From: Lachnospiraceae bacterium
GTDB lineage: Bacteria; Bacillota; Clostridia; Lachnospirales; Lachnospiraceae
NCBI GenBank assembly: GCA_017938145.1
Contig: JAGBCB010000041.1
Coordinates: 42,084 to 106,083 of the forward strand
Direction of reading: 5' to 3'
DNA length: 64,000 nucleotides
In this document: positions 34,356 to 42,075 of the stretch, piece by piece
How positions within the stretch are numbered: the stretch's first letter is position 1
Layout: the number at the start of each line of letters is the position of its first letter
The notes under the pieces: model-generated
Told to the model about the DNA's origin: nothing
The model's input: the letters and a program-made list of their open reading frames with translations, nothing else
Databases searched by the model: none
Position numbers and translations under genes: made by a program

Positions 34356-34844
34356 TCATATCATGATTTGCGGTAAGACATATACAAGCACTCCAAGAGC
34401 CACGTACGGTGCATAAGCAATACTTTCCATGGTTTTCTTCTGCAGTTTTTTCTGAATCCATACATGCAGTAAAGCAGCCAGGCAGGAAACAAGCAGCATA
34501 CCAAGTATTCCTGCTGTACCAAGCGGTATGGCAAGTATCGTTACTAACTTAATATCCCCGCCGCCAATTCCTTCATTGCTCAGGAAATATATAAACAGGA
34601 GTGATAAGAAGGCAGCCATACTGCCTAAAATCGCATGAAACGTCAGGTCAATCCAATGAACACTTGGATCTGCCAGAGTTCTTACCGGTATATATAAAAG
34701 GCACCATACAAAGAACGCAGCAAGAGCAGGATTGCGAATCTTATGGTGCCTGTAATCGTATATGGCAAAAAGTAATAAAAAAACAAGTGTGAGTATCCAG
34801 TAAAGCGGAAGCACATTACTCACGTTTAGAATACCAGTCATCAT
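34356..34844 (-). CDS. A24-family prepilin peptidase (CpaA/TadV-like)
   Basis: About 162 residues from ATG 34844 (GAGGG upstream). Six membrane helices. Aspartate-protease motifs: 'AIYDYRHHKIRNP' (first Asp) and GIGGGDIKL, the GxGD signature (second Asp). It would cut class III prepilins at the ERG/D-type sites of the three pilin-like proteins in this locus. The N-terminal methylase domain of long PilD enzymes is absent, as in Tad systems. Overlaps the upstream adhesin-like gene by about 29 bases. Confidence 0.85.
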   Translation of the reverse strand: MMTGILNVSNVLPLYWILTLVFLLLFAIYDYRHHKIRNPALAAFFVWCLLYIPVRTLADPSVHWIDLTFHAILGSMAAFLSLLFIYFLSNEGIGGGDIKLVTILAIPLGTAGILGMLLVSCLAALLHVWIQKKLQKKTMESIAYAPYVALGVLVYVLPQIMI

Positions 34845-36669
34845 ACATACTACCCTCAATTTCTATAGAATCCGTCAGGTTCATTGCAAGCATGCCAACC
34901 GGAGTCCACGCATCCAAAATATAGGTATAAACCTGATATGTAGAATTCGGGAACCATACCGGTGTAAAATGAACCTCTCTGTTATAGGTGGAAAATACAT
35001 TGTTCTGGAAGGTAAAATAATTTGGGTTGCCTCCGCTTCCTTTTAACAGTCTCCAGTAGGTTTTATACTTAAATTCCGGAAAATACGAGACTGCATTCTG
35101 CGTTGGAACATAGTCTCTTTCATCCGCATTGGTATAATATCTGGACCAAGCAAACTGCTTGATTCCGTACCCACTTTTCATGGTATCGCCAACGGCAGTC
35201 GGTACAATATCATCCGGATGAATTTCCATGGATGTCTGCATGGACATGTTATAGTACGTGGAACTGAACACATACTTACCATGATCCACCCACTCTCCAT
35301 AGTCCACCCATTCTCCGTGGTCTACCCATTCTCCATAATCTACCCATTCTTCCACTTCAACCCATTCACCATTATCAACCCACTGGCCATCTACTATTTC
35401 CCAATTGGATTCCCATTCCTCCTTCGTTTCCAATTGCAAATCAGATTCCCATACCCAGTTTGAATCCCACTGCCAATCAGCTTCCCATTCCCACTTTGGT
35501 TCCCAGACTGCACTCCAGACACTCCAGGATGCATTGGATTTCTGATCGTTATGAGGAACAGATACCCTGCTGTAAGTAGGATTTGAATCTGTCGCCATCG
35601 GGTCAGGAGGGACATTTTCGTTCAGTTCTTCAATACGTGCCGTAAAACTGGTCTGTCCCGTTTCTGCACCATCAATGCGGATGTTAATATTTATAATCCC
35701 CGGAGAAGACGGTGTGTGCCATTTTACCCAGACTAACTGGGAATCCCCTTCCGGCATGACAATATCTTCTACCCGGTAGCTAGCTCCATCAATGGTAAAA
35801 GTCACACTTGCCGGTTCATCCGGATTCACCTCAACATCACTATGTAATGTCACGCTGGTAATGACATCCGTATCCACCCGGTAGGTATAATCCGTTTCTG
35901 GAATGATAATCTCCCGCAGGTTTTCATAACTGATGATACCAATTCCTAAATAATCGATAATCGCTGTGTCTGATACCTTATCTGCTGTGCTGCCTGTCCA
36001 GGCAGGATATCCAAGTTCCGGTTTTTCTAAGAACAGCGCCAGTGGCAGATTCTTATGTGTCAGTGTTGACATTTTCTGCCTCAGCTTTCCATCTGACATC
36101 TGGTTATATAAGGCCGCTTCCGTTGCTGTCATGGCATAATCCACACCTAAAAATTTGAAATATGCTACCGGCTCTAACACAACTTTATACGGTCCGGAAA
36201 TCAGTTCGTAATAGGGAATCCCCGTTTTATCCGATACCATCTTCGCAGCATATTCCGAACAGAAATATCTCTTGATTGCTTCAATACTGGCCTGATACTT
36301 ACCGCTGCTGATAATACGCGGCAGCTCTTCTTCCGGTTTGGAATAGCTGTAAGAACCTCCCGCCGGTGAAAGTGTATGTCCTTCAGCATAATGAAGCTTA
36401 CTGGTCCGTCCAAAATGGACCACACTTCCTGACACATCACAGTTGGCCAGATCAAACGGTGTTGATACAATGCTGCCATCAGTCCTTACTACGGTAACAC
36501 GCACTCCGTATTTATAGTTACTCCAGTAGCTGTCCTTAGTTCCGGTACCCATTCCGCCACCACCGCCGTCAATATTTCCTTCTCCGGTTTCCGCATGTGC
36601 TGTTGTTCCAGACAGAAATACAAGAACTGTTATACACAGCAAAAACAACGTTTTCCTAATTTGCCTCAT
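34816..36669 (-). CDS. Secreted Trp-rich surface protein of the pilus locus
   Basis: 617 residues from ATG 36669 (AAAGGAGC upstream; an earlier ATG 36693 overlaps the terminator region). Signal peptide at the N-terminus (KTLFLLCITVLVFLSGTTAHA). An Ig-like CARDB-type segment lies about 270-345 (TLHSDVEVNPDEPASVTFTI). Residues about 375-465 are an extraordinary Trp repeat, about 19 Trp in 90 residues, with six-residue GEWVDY/GEWVDH units at the end. No LPXTG or transmembrane anchor is seen. Probable tip adhesin or structural protein. Family not named. Confidence 0.65.
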   Translation of the reverse strand: MRQIRKTLFLLCITVLVFLSGTTAHAETGEGNIDGGGGGMGTGTKDSYWSNYKYGVRVTVVRTDGSIVSTPFDLANCDVSGSVVHFGRTSKLHYAEGHTLSPAGGSYSYSKPEEELPRIISSGKYQASIEAIKRYFCSEYAAKMVSDKTGIPYYELISGPYKVVLEPVAYFKFLGVDYAMTATEAALYNQMSDGKLRQKMSTLTHKNLPLALFLEKPELGYPAWTGSTADKVSDTAIIDYLGIGIISYENLREIIIPETDYTYRVDTDVITSVTLHSDVEVNPDEPASVTFTIDGASYRVEDIVMPEGDSQLVWVKWHTPSSPGIININIRIDGAETGQTSFTARIEELNENVPPDPMATDSNPTYSRVSVPHNDQKSNASWSVWSAVWEPKWEWEADWQWDSNWVWESDLQLETKEEWESNWEIVDGQWVDNGEWVEVEEWVDYGEWVDHGEWVDYGEWVDHGKYVFSSTYYNMSMQTSMEIHPDDIVPTAVGDTMKSGYGIKQFAWSRYYTNADERDYVPTQNAVSYFPEFKYKTYWRLLKGSGGNPNYFTFQNNVFSTYNREVHFTPVWFPNSTYQVYTYILDAWTPVGMLAMNLTDSIEIEGSMYDDWYSKRE

Positions 36670-36694
36670 TCTTTCTGCTCCTTTTCCGTGCATT

Positions 36695-36723
36695 AAAAAA
36701 AAGACATGTCGCCATGTCTTTTT
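36695..36723 (-). terminator. Terminator/attenuator before the Trp-rich protein gene
   Basis: Arms AAAGACATG/CATGTCTTT, 4-base loop, then eight T on the minus strand, ending 26 bases before the next ATG. It should reduce expression of all downstream pilus genes unless read through. Confidence 0.85.
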
Positions 36724-36730
36724 CTAATAC

Positions 36731-37453
36731 TTAATTCTTTCCCATTGTACCTACCTGCTTGTCCAGACTGCCATCATTATCTACATTGTCAGATACCACC
36801 TCTCCGGTGACAATCCAGCCAAAAACCGGATCATATACCTGTCCCGGATGCCCGTCCTCGTCAGCGGTTTTAATTTCATCTTCCTCATATTCTGGTTTCT
36901 TGTCCTTATTATTGGTATCATCCGCTGTTTCCGGTTTTTCTTCCGGCTTCGTATCTGCCTGTTCTTCCTTCGTTACATTTTCCGTAAAATGAATCACTGT
37001 TTCAGGAACATCTACATCTGTATTTTCTTCCGGTTCCTCTTTTGGTTCCTCATTTTCCGGCTCTTCCGGTTTTACCACTGGGTCATCCGGCTGTTCCGGT
37101 TCTTCCACTACAGGCGGCAAATTTTCCTCCGGTTCCTTCACATCTAAAGGATCCTTTTCTTTTGGTCCTTCCCCATTTTCCTTCGCATCCGTTTCCTTCA
37201 CCGGTATATCAGTTACCTTAGGCACAACCTCAAGTTCATTTTCTGTAGTATTTTCCACTGTCCCTGCCAAAACGATTTGCTCATTTTCATTCCAGTCCTG
37301 AGTAACAGATACTTTTTCCTTATATGCCGGTTCAAATATTTCTTCTTTTGGACTGGCAAGTAAAATAATCGCAAGTCCCAACAGTGCACCGCCCATAATG
37401 ATATATGTATTTGGGAAAGTTGCTGCACCCGGTATATTCAATTTTTTCTTCAT
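36731..37453 (-). CDS. Pro/Glu-rich membrane-anchored stalk protein (DUF6550-like)
   Basis: 240 residues from ATG 37453 (GGAGAGG upstream). One membrane helix near residues 17-35 (IIMGGALLGLAIILLA), then a long disordered Pro/Glu/Asp stalk (about 70-205) and the conserved end 'GQVYDPVFGWIVTGEVV'. This ending recurs in proteins of conjugative elements; I associate it with DUF6550, from memory. Likely an extracytoplasmic spacer in the pilus or wall. Confidence 0.65.
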   Translation of the reverse strand: MKKKLNIPGAATFPNTYIIMGGALLGLAIILLASPKEEIFEPAYKEKVSVTQDWNENEQIVLAGTVENTTENELEVVPKVTDIPVKETDAKENGEGPKEKDPLDVKEPEENLPPVVEEPEQPDDPVVKPEEPENEEPKEEPEENTDVDVPETVIHFTENVTKEEQADTKPEEKPETADDTNNKDKKPEYEEDEIKTADEDGHPGQVYDPVFGWIVTGEVVSDNVDNDGSLDKQVGTMGKN

Positions 37454-37525
37454 CAGAACCTCTCCTCTCTTGTCCGTTTTCTGGTACTTTATACGCACAG
37501 CCTGTCCTGTTTACAACAACCGTAC

Positions 37526-38005
37526 CTAATATTTTGTATTATGTGTTCCTGTTAGGCGTATTTCCTGCTCTATTGGTGGAAACAACTGCCCAAACATATT
37601 GATTTTAAATGTTACCAGTCCGGTAGCGATATACTCAATTCTGTCATCATATTTCATAAACTGTATACCAATATCCGTCAAAGAATAATCGTCTGTCTCT
37701 AAAGGAACCTTTTCCTGCACTCCTTCGATAAAGCCCTCCTCCAATGCCTTAAGATACGCCTGGCTGATATGGACATCTGCCATATATGACATCAGATTTG
37801 CTTCTCTTTGAGAATGAAACGTATCTGCATAGATACTGGCACTGACATTATTCAGTTCCATCTTAAAAGCATTCCGAATATTGATGCTGTTTATTTTAAC
37901 GGTGGCATACAGTAAAACAAAGGACATTATCATAACAACTGCCAGCATAATAAACAAAGTAAGAAACGGCATATCGCCTCTCTCATCCTTTAATATCTTT
38001 TTCAT
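37526..38005 (-). CDS. TadE-like minor pseudopilin
   Basis: 159 residues: basic start MKKILKDERGD, then hydrophobic helix 'MPFLTLFIMLAVVMIMSFVL' and a soluble ectodomain. The ERGD box before the helix is shared with the two other pilin-like proteins. TadE-like pseudopilins prime or stabilise pili. Good AGGAGG site. Confidence 0.7.
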   Translation of the reverse strand: MKKILKDERGDMPFLTLFIMLAVVMIMSFVLLYATVKINSINIRNAFKMELNNVSASIYADTFHSQREANLMSYMADVHISQAYLKALEEGFIEGVQEKVPLETDDYSLTDIGIQFMKYDDRIEYIATGLVTFKINMFGQLFPPIEQEIRLTGTHNTKY

Positions 38006-38013
38006 GCTGCCTC

Positions 38014-38439
38014 CTATTTCCAGTAGTGCTCGCTTACACCAGCACCCTGTGCCCTGAGATTTATGTTTACCAGATTAAAATTCCACATTCCACCCAGGGT
38101 ACAACTTCCCGTAACTGTTATGTAAAACGGAGTTCCAATCTGAATCCGCGATGGAGACCCCACTGTAGTTACCGTATACTGAAGATTCCTAACCTCATCC
38201 AGCTGACCACTAAGGAAATTAAAAAGAGCTGCAGTATCCGAATTTGTACCGCCGCTCAACTGAATCTGTTTTACCATCTGGTCAACCATATGGTCCATCT
38301 CCTGCTTTGCTGAAATAATCTTAAAAACATTGATAATAAATACAATCATGATAACTGCAACCAGAATATACACATAACTCGTAATATACGAGGTATCACC
38401 TCTCTCTGAACGAAGCAGCTTCCCAATCTTTCTTTTCAA
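38014..38439 (-). CDS. Pilin-like protein (DUF4320-like)
   Basis: 141 residues from TTG 38439, which has GGAGG nine bases upstream; a longer frame to 38508 lacks a site and would cross a leader hairpin. Sequence begins KRKIGKLLRSERGDTSYITS, then helix 'YVYILVAVIMIVFIINVF' and a soluble domain with 'IQIGTPFYITVTGSCTLGG'. First gene of the pilus operon behind the shared-type promoter at 38530-38558. Confidence 0.7.
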   Translation of the reverse strand: MKRKIGKLLRSERGDTSYITSYVYILVAVIMIVFIINVFKIISAKQEMDHMVDQMVKQIQLSGGTNSDTAALFNFLSGQLDEVRNLQYTVTTVGSPSRIQIGTPFYITVTGSCTLGGMWNFNLVNINLRAQGAGVSEHYWK

Positions 38440-38463
38440 TAATCCCCACCTCCATAAATGCAA

Positions 38464-38506
38464 GAAACGCAGGTGTAGTCGGGAAATTCCTTCACATCTG
38501 CGTTTC
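38464..38506 (-). other. Leader hairpin of the pilus operon
   Basis: Stem GAAACGCAG/CTGCGTTTC extended by TGT/ACA after a mismatch, with an inner GGAATTTCC. It sits between the promoter start and the TTG start, has no T-run, and may control translation or mRNA stability. Confidence 0.55.
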
Positions 38507-38529
38507 ATTCATACTTTATCACGATACAC

Positions 38530-38595
38530 ATTTTAACATAGTGAAATTACCATGTAAATCGCAAAACCGTGCCAATTTAGGACAATTTTGTGCCA
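38530..38595 (-). promoter_or_regulatory. Promoter and activator boxes of the Tad pilus operon
   Basis: Minus strand: -35 TTTACA (38553-38558), 17-base spacer, -10 TAAAAT (38530-38535). Upstream, two TGGCA boxes (38570-38574 and 38591-38595) are 21 bases apart and start 17 bases from the -35. The same boxes at the same spacing stand before the conjugation operon at 52501-52567. The remaining sequence of the 376-base gene gap holds the plus-strand promoter. Confidence 0.7.
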
Positions 38596-38736
38596 TTTCA
38601 TTCTTATTTATCTCTTTACTTTTCTGTTTTCTAAATCATGCAATCTATATGCATGATAGACAATATCATATTGCCTTGCAAGTCGAACTTTTAGATCGAA
38701 TTGTATGCTTTTTATTATCAGTACCTGTTTTATTTA

Positions 38737-38765
38737 TTGAAAATTCATTGTATTTACAGTATAAT
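38737..38765 (+). promoter_or_regulatory. Promoter of the 720-residue cargo gene
   Basis: -35 TTGAAA (38737-38742), 17-base spacer, -10 TATAAT (38760-38765). It gives a leader of about 45 bases before ATG 38816. Confidence 0.7.
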
Positions 38766-38815
38766 TATTTTATCAGTAGCTATCAACGCTGAATCCGAGA
38801 GAAAGGAAGTGTCCT

Positions 38816-40978
38816 ATGAAACCATTACTACAAATAAAACAAACCTCTAGCAAGGACTTTCAAGTAGATTATGAAGTCATAAGAGATTCTAGTAGCATTT
38901 CTAAAGATGACAAATTTCTAGCAGATGAAATATATAAACTGACGGACCACACAGATAATGCTGACCGGATTTACGCCATAGCTTCCGGTGTATTTACCGG
39001 CATTTTTGATTCCTTTATCGTAGGTGAATGGGACTTCATGACAGCCAAAGCTCGGACTAATAGAACAGTAAATAACATTGTACTTGATTTTGCAAAAAAG
39101 CACAAAGGATATATAGATTTCTGTAAAAAAAACAAGTACGACAGCGAAAGACTACTTAGTGCCATCTTATTTTTAGAAGACACCTATCCTTTACCTGGCG
39201 ACGGTACATACAGACAAGCTTCAGGTAAAAGAATCACACCTAGTACACATCACTTAGATGATTTCTGCCATCATCCTACTCTTGCAGGTCTTTTTTGTAG
39301 TATCATAGTACAATTTACAGGGGAATCCATATATGTAGATAAGACGGGTGAATTAGCTCGGGTCCCTATCACAGTAAATAAATACGGTCAGTTCATTGGT
39401 GGAAATCCCGTCGCTAAATTGTTTTCCGGCATAATTAACTGGTGTTTTTCAGTTGCACATATAGTTGCAAACACATCAGGTCATTGGATTAGTGATATCG
39501 CTGGTTCTTCAGATTCTGTAAGCAAAGGAAGCCTTGGCTCCGGATTACCCGGTCCATTTTTATCCTTGATTAAAGAATTGTCTGCATTACCTATTGTAAA
39601 ATCAAGAAAAATGAACGAACAACTGCGTAAGGCATTTCAAAATGGTATCGGAACACGTGACACACAGGTGAATCTTTATTTATTCAATTCTTTATTTTAT
39701 GGAGCTTCAAGTAAAGTAGATTTAAGAACTGAATTGGCCGTCATGCACGAGATTGGCCGACAAACCATTCCTGTTGTATTGAATGAGGTCATTGTCAGAT
39801 CTGTTTACTTTATCCGCAGATTTGTACAGGAATACAAAGATCAAAAGAAGCTAAAGAACATCGATTTGAGTAAAGTACTGCCATTTGATAGCAATAACCG
39901 TACAATCGCTCGAATGCTTACTATCTCCTCAGGAACCTTTGTAGTCATGGATTTGGCTGATGCTGCCATACGCACAGCTTCACACTTTTATAAAATGACT
40001 GGAAATAGTAAAACGAGGTTCCTCGAAAAGATGATACTTCGTGTTAATTTTCCTGGCATCGGAAGATTCTTGGTTGCGATTGGACATGACATTTCTTTAG
40101 GCATAAAAAAATATCACCTTGAAAATAAAGACTCACATAGTAGCCGCAAATTCCTATTGCAGCAAATTAAATTAGAAGTACGAAAAAATGACGCTTGGCA
40201 TCAAATAACCAAAGATACTCCTCTAACAGAACTCATTGAAGACACTAAAATTGAAGAACTCCATAACATTGAGGAGGAGGACGATTTCTATGTGGACACA
40301 CTAGAAATGCAAAGCAATAATTCTACTGCAACCACACACACTTCTAATGATATATCCCACACGGGCTACACAGAACCGAAATCAAAACATTCCGTAGCGT
40401 TAATTAATTCAATTACTATCATAACCCTAGTACTTACCGTTTTATCCTCGCTGTTAATGATTTTTGTCTTGCAAAATCTAGGAATCAATAATGCAATTCT
40501 TTATGCTATGCTAATTGGATATCTTGCGTTTATGTTTATGTTTCCTATCGCAATTTACAGAAATGGTATTTTATATAAACTACTTTTATTCTATTATGTA
40601 GTTTCACAGATAGGTTTTACCTTTTTTATGAATATGTATTTGTATAATACCAATCAGAAAATCGGTATTTTGGTTCCTGTTGTTTGCGTTGTCCTCTGGA
40701 TAGCATTCAATAATGAGCTTGACAAACTCCGAAGAAAATACTCACCGCATAGTTCAAGAAGAGAAGATTATCCGCTTACTTGCGTAATAATAAAAACTAT
40801 CTTCCTCTCTCCTGTTCGGTGTGCAACGGTTCACACCCTGGCCCTATTAGTATTCCGAATAATTTCCGGATTACTGAAAAACGTTGATAAGCCAATACCA
40901 TTTATTGCTGGTACCATCTTTTCACTCGCATCCGTACTATTATTTATATTCATTGATCTCAAAACGGAACCCGAGTAA
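38816..40978 (+). CDS. Large membrane protein of unknown function (plus-strand cargo gene)
   Basis: 720 residues, the only long plus-strand gene in the element apart from one XRE gene. Residues 1-490 are soluble, with the conserved-looking blocks 'THHLDDFCHHPTLAGLFCS' (about 144-162), an ISDIAGSSDSVSKGS block and 'SGLPGPFLSLIKELSALP' (about 240-258). Then an acidic linker and about six membrane helices in 530-720. No catalytic motif I can name. I recall similar unnamed proteins from gut Firmicutes, but cannot cite a family. AT-rich, own promoter, perfect 14-bp stem after the stop: a classic cargo or defence-type cassette. Confidence 0.7.
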   Translation: MKPLLQIKQTSSKDFQVDYEVIRDSSSISKDDKFLADEIYKLTDHTDNADRIYAIASGVFTGIFDSFIVGEWDFMTAKARTNRTVNNIVLDFAKKHKGYIDFCKKNKYDSERLLSAILFLEDTYPLPGDGTYRQASGKRITPSTHHLDDFCHHPTLAGLFCSIIVQFTGESIYVDKTGELARVPITVNKYGQFIGGNPVAKLFSGIINWCFSVAHIVANTSGHWISDIAGSSDSVSKGSLGSGLPGPFLSLIKELSALPIVKSRKMNEQLRKAFQNGIGTRDTQVNLYLFNSLFYGASSKVDLRTELAVMHEIGRQTIPVVLNEVIVRSVYFIRRFVQEYKDQKKLKNIDLSKVLPFDSNNRTIARMLTISSGTFVVMDLADAAIRTASHFYKMTGNSKTRFLEKMILRVNFPGIGRFLVAIGHDISLGIKKYHLENKDSHSSRKFLLQQIKLEVRKNDAWHQITKDTPLTELIEDTKIEELHNIEEEDDFYVDTLEMQSNNSTATTHTSNDISHTGYTEPKSKHSVALINSITIITLVLTVLSSLLMIFVLQNLGINNAILYAMLIGYLAFMFMFPIAIYRNGILYKLLLFYYVVSQIGFTFFMNMYLYNTNQKIGILVPVVCVVLWIAFNNELDKLRRKYSPHSSRREDYPLTCVIIKTIFLSPVRCATVHTLALLVFRIISGLLKNVDKPIPFIAGTIFSLASVLLFIFIDLKTEPE

Positions 40979-41020
40979 TTCTTAATCATATTGTGCTCTT
41001 TATTAGTGCATAAATGACTA

Positions 41021-41064
41021 CTACAAGCAATCTGAAAGCGTCTGCGAAAACAGATTGCTTGTAG
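41021..41064 (+). terminator. Hairpin after the cargo gene
   Basis: Perfect 14-bp arms CTACAAGCAATCTG/CAGATTGCTTGTAG with a 16-base loop, 43 bases after the stop. No T-run, so a weak terminator or a recombination/boundary structure is possible. Confidence 0.5.
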
Positions 41065-41092
41065 CATGTTATTAAATACTATTTACCGCTTA

Positions 41093-42061
41093 TTAAATAT
41101 TCTGCTTAATAATTCTTGAAATCAGTCCAACAGCCACATTCCGCTCCTCGTCAATCTTTGTCACTACAAAACTGACTTCATCCTTCTTTCCCGGCATCCG
41201 GTTATCATAGCAGCTGTGGGCAACCGCATTGACCCCGATATGCAGCCGTACAAAGACAGTTCCCTTATGAATATCTGTCACAACCCCCGCATACTTGCCC
41301 TGTACTTTACACTTGGCAAGATTGGCCTTGCTTGTATTTCCCTTCACGCTCTTTACATCTGCCTTCACGATGATGTCTTCCAGTGAATTGATAGTAACAC
41401 TAAGTACTCGCACTAAAATCTGCTCTCCCACATGGAAGCTCTCTGTGGCATCTCCCATCCAGTCCCAGGACAAATCACGGGCTAAAATAGAGCATTCCAC
41501 ACCAAAAATTTCCGTACGTACTACCTTTTCTGCTACAGCAATTACTCTTGCCTGTACAATCCGGTCTTCACAGACTCTGGTATTCCCTGCCGCATCCGGC
41601 ATATAAAAAATCTGGCGCTTCTTATACATGGCATCCTTACGGCTTGCCACTACACTTCTGCTTTCGTTATCAATGCCCTTGATAATAAAATCAATCTCAC
41701 ATCCAAGCATATTTCCAAGAATTTTATTCTGGCGCTGTACCATTTCCCCGTAATTATGTTCTTCACTCTCCACAAGGTTAATCATCATCTCCGCCAACGG
41801 GATCACAATTCGCATTTCTTTGTAGTAAATGACTGCAATCGTGCCTCCGCCTTCCATCTTCTCCACACCGCCAAGATTACCGGTTAAAATTTTCCTGGTA
41901 CGGTATGCATTCTGTAATTCATGCCAGATGATATCCTCTTTTGTCTCCTGGGTTTCCACTTCCGCATCGGCTGTCAATGTAAGTATAGACGCCGGTGCAC
42001 TCTTTTTCGCAGTTACTACTTCCATTTCATTTACTTCTTCTGTTTTCTTTTTTCTAGGCAT
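41093..42061 (-). CDS. S1-like RNA-binding domain protein
   Basis: 322 residues. Two parts look like S1/OB motifs: 'RILTGNLGG..'-type early segment and the C-terminal 'VQGKYAGVVTDIHKGTVFVR' with VNAVAHSCYDNR and VSFVVTKIDEERNVAVGLIS, the standard S1 strands. A third sits in the middle (IVQARVIAVAEKVVRTEIFG). Present at this position behind VirD4 in related elements, in my recollection. May act on mRNA or in the transfer machinery. Good GGAG site. Confidence 0.7.
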   Translation of the reverse strand: MPRKKKTEEVNEMEVVTAKKSAPASILTLTADAEVETQETKEDIIWHELQNAYRTRKILTGNLGGVEKMEGGGTIAVIYYKEMRIVIPLAEMMINLVESEEHNYGEMVQRQNKILGNMLGCEIDFIIKGIDNESRSVVASRKDAMYKKRQIFYMPDAAGNTRVCEDRIVQARVIAVAEKVVRTEIFGVECSILARDLSWDWMGDATESFHVGEQILVRVLSVTINSLEDIIVKADVKSVKGNTSKANLAKCKVQGKYAGVVTDIHKGTVFVRLHIGVNAVAHSCYDNRMPGKKDEVSFVVTKIDEERNVAVGLISRIIKQNI

Positions 42062-42075
42062 GTTCCTAATCTCCT

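Noticed and set aside
35275-35400. 18-bp repeats as a CRISPR or other DNA repeat array
   Set aside because: No spacers; the repeats encode GEWVDY/H units in frame in a secreted protein.
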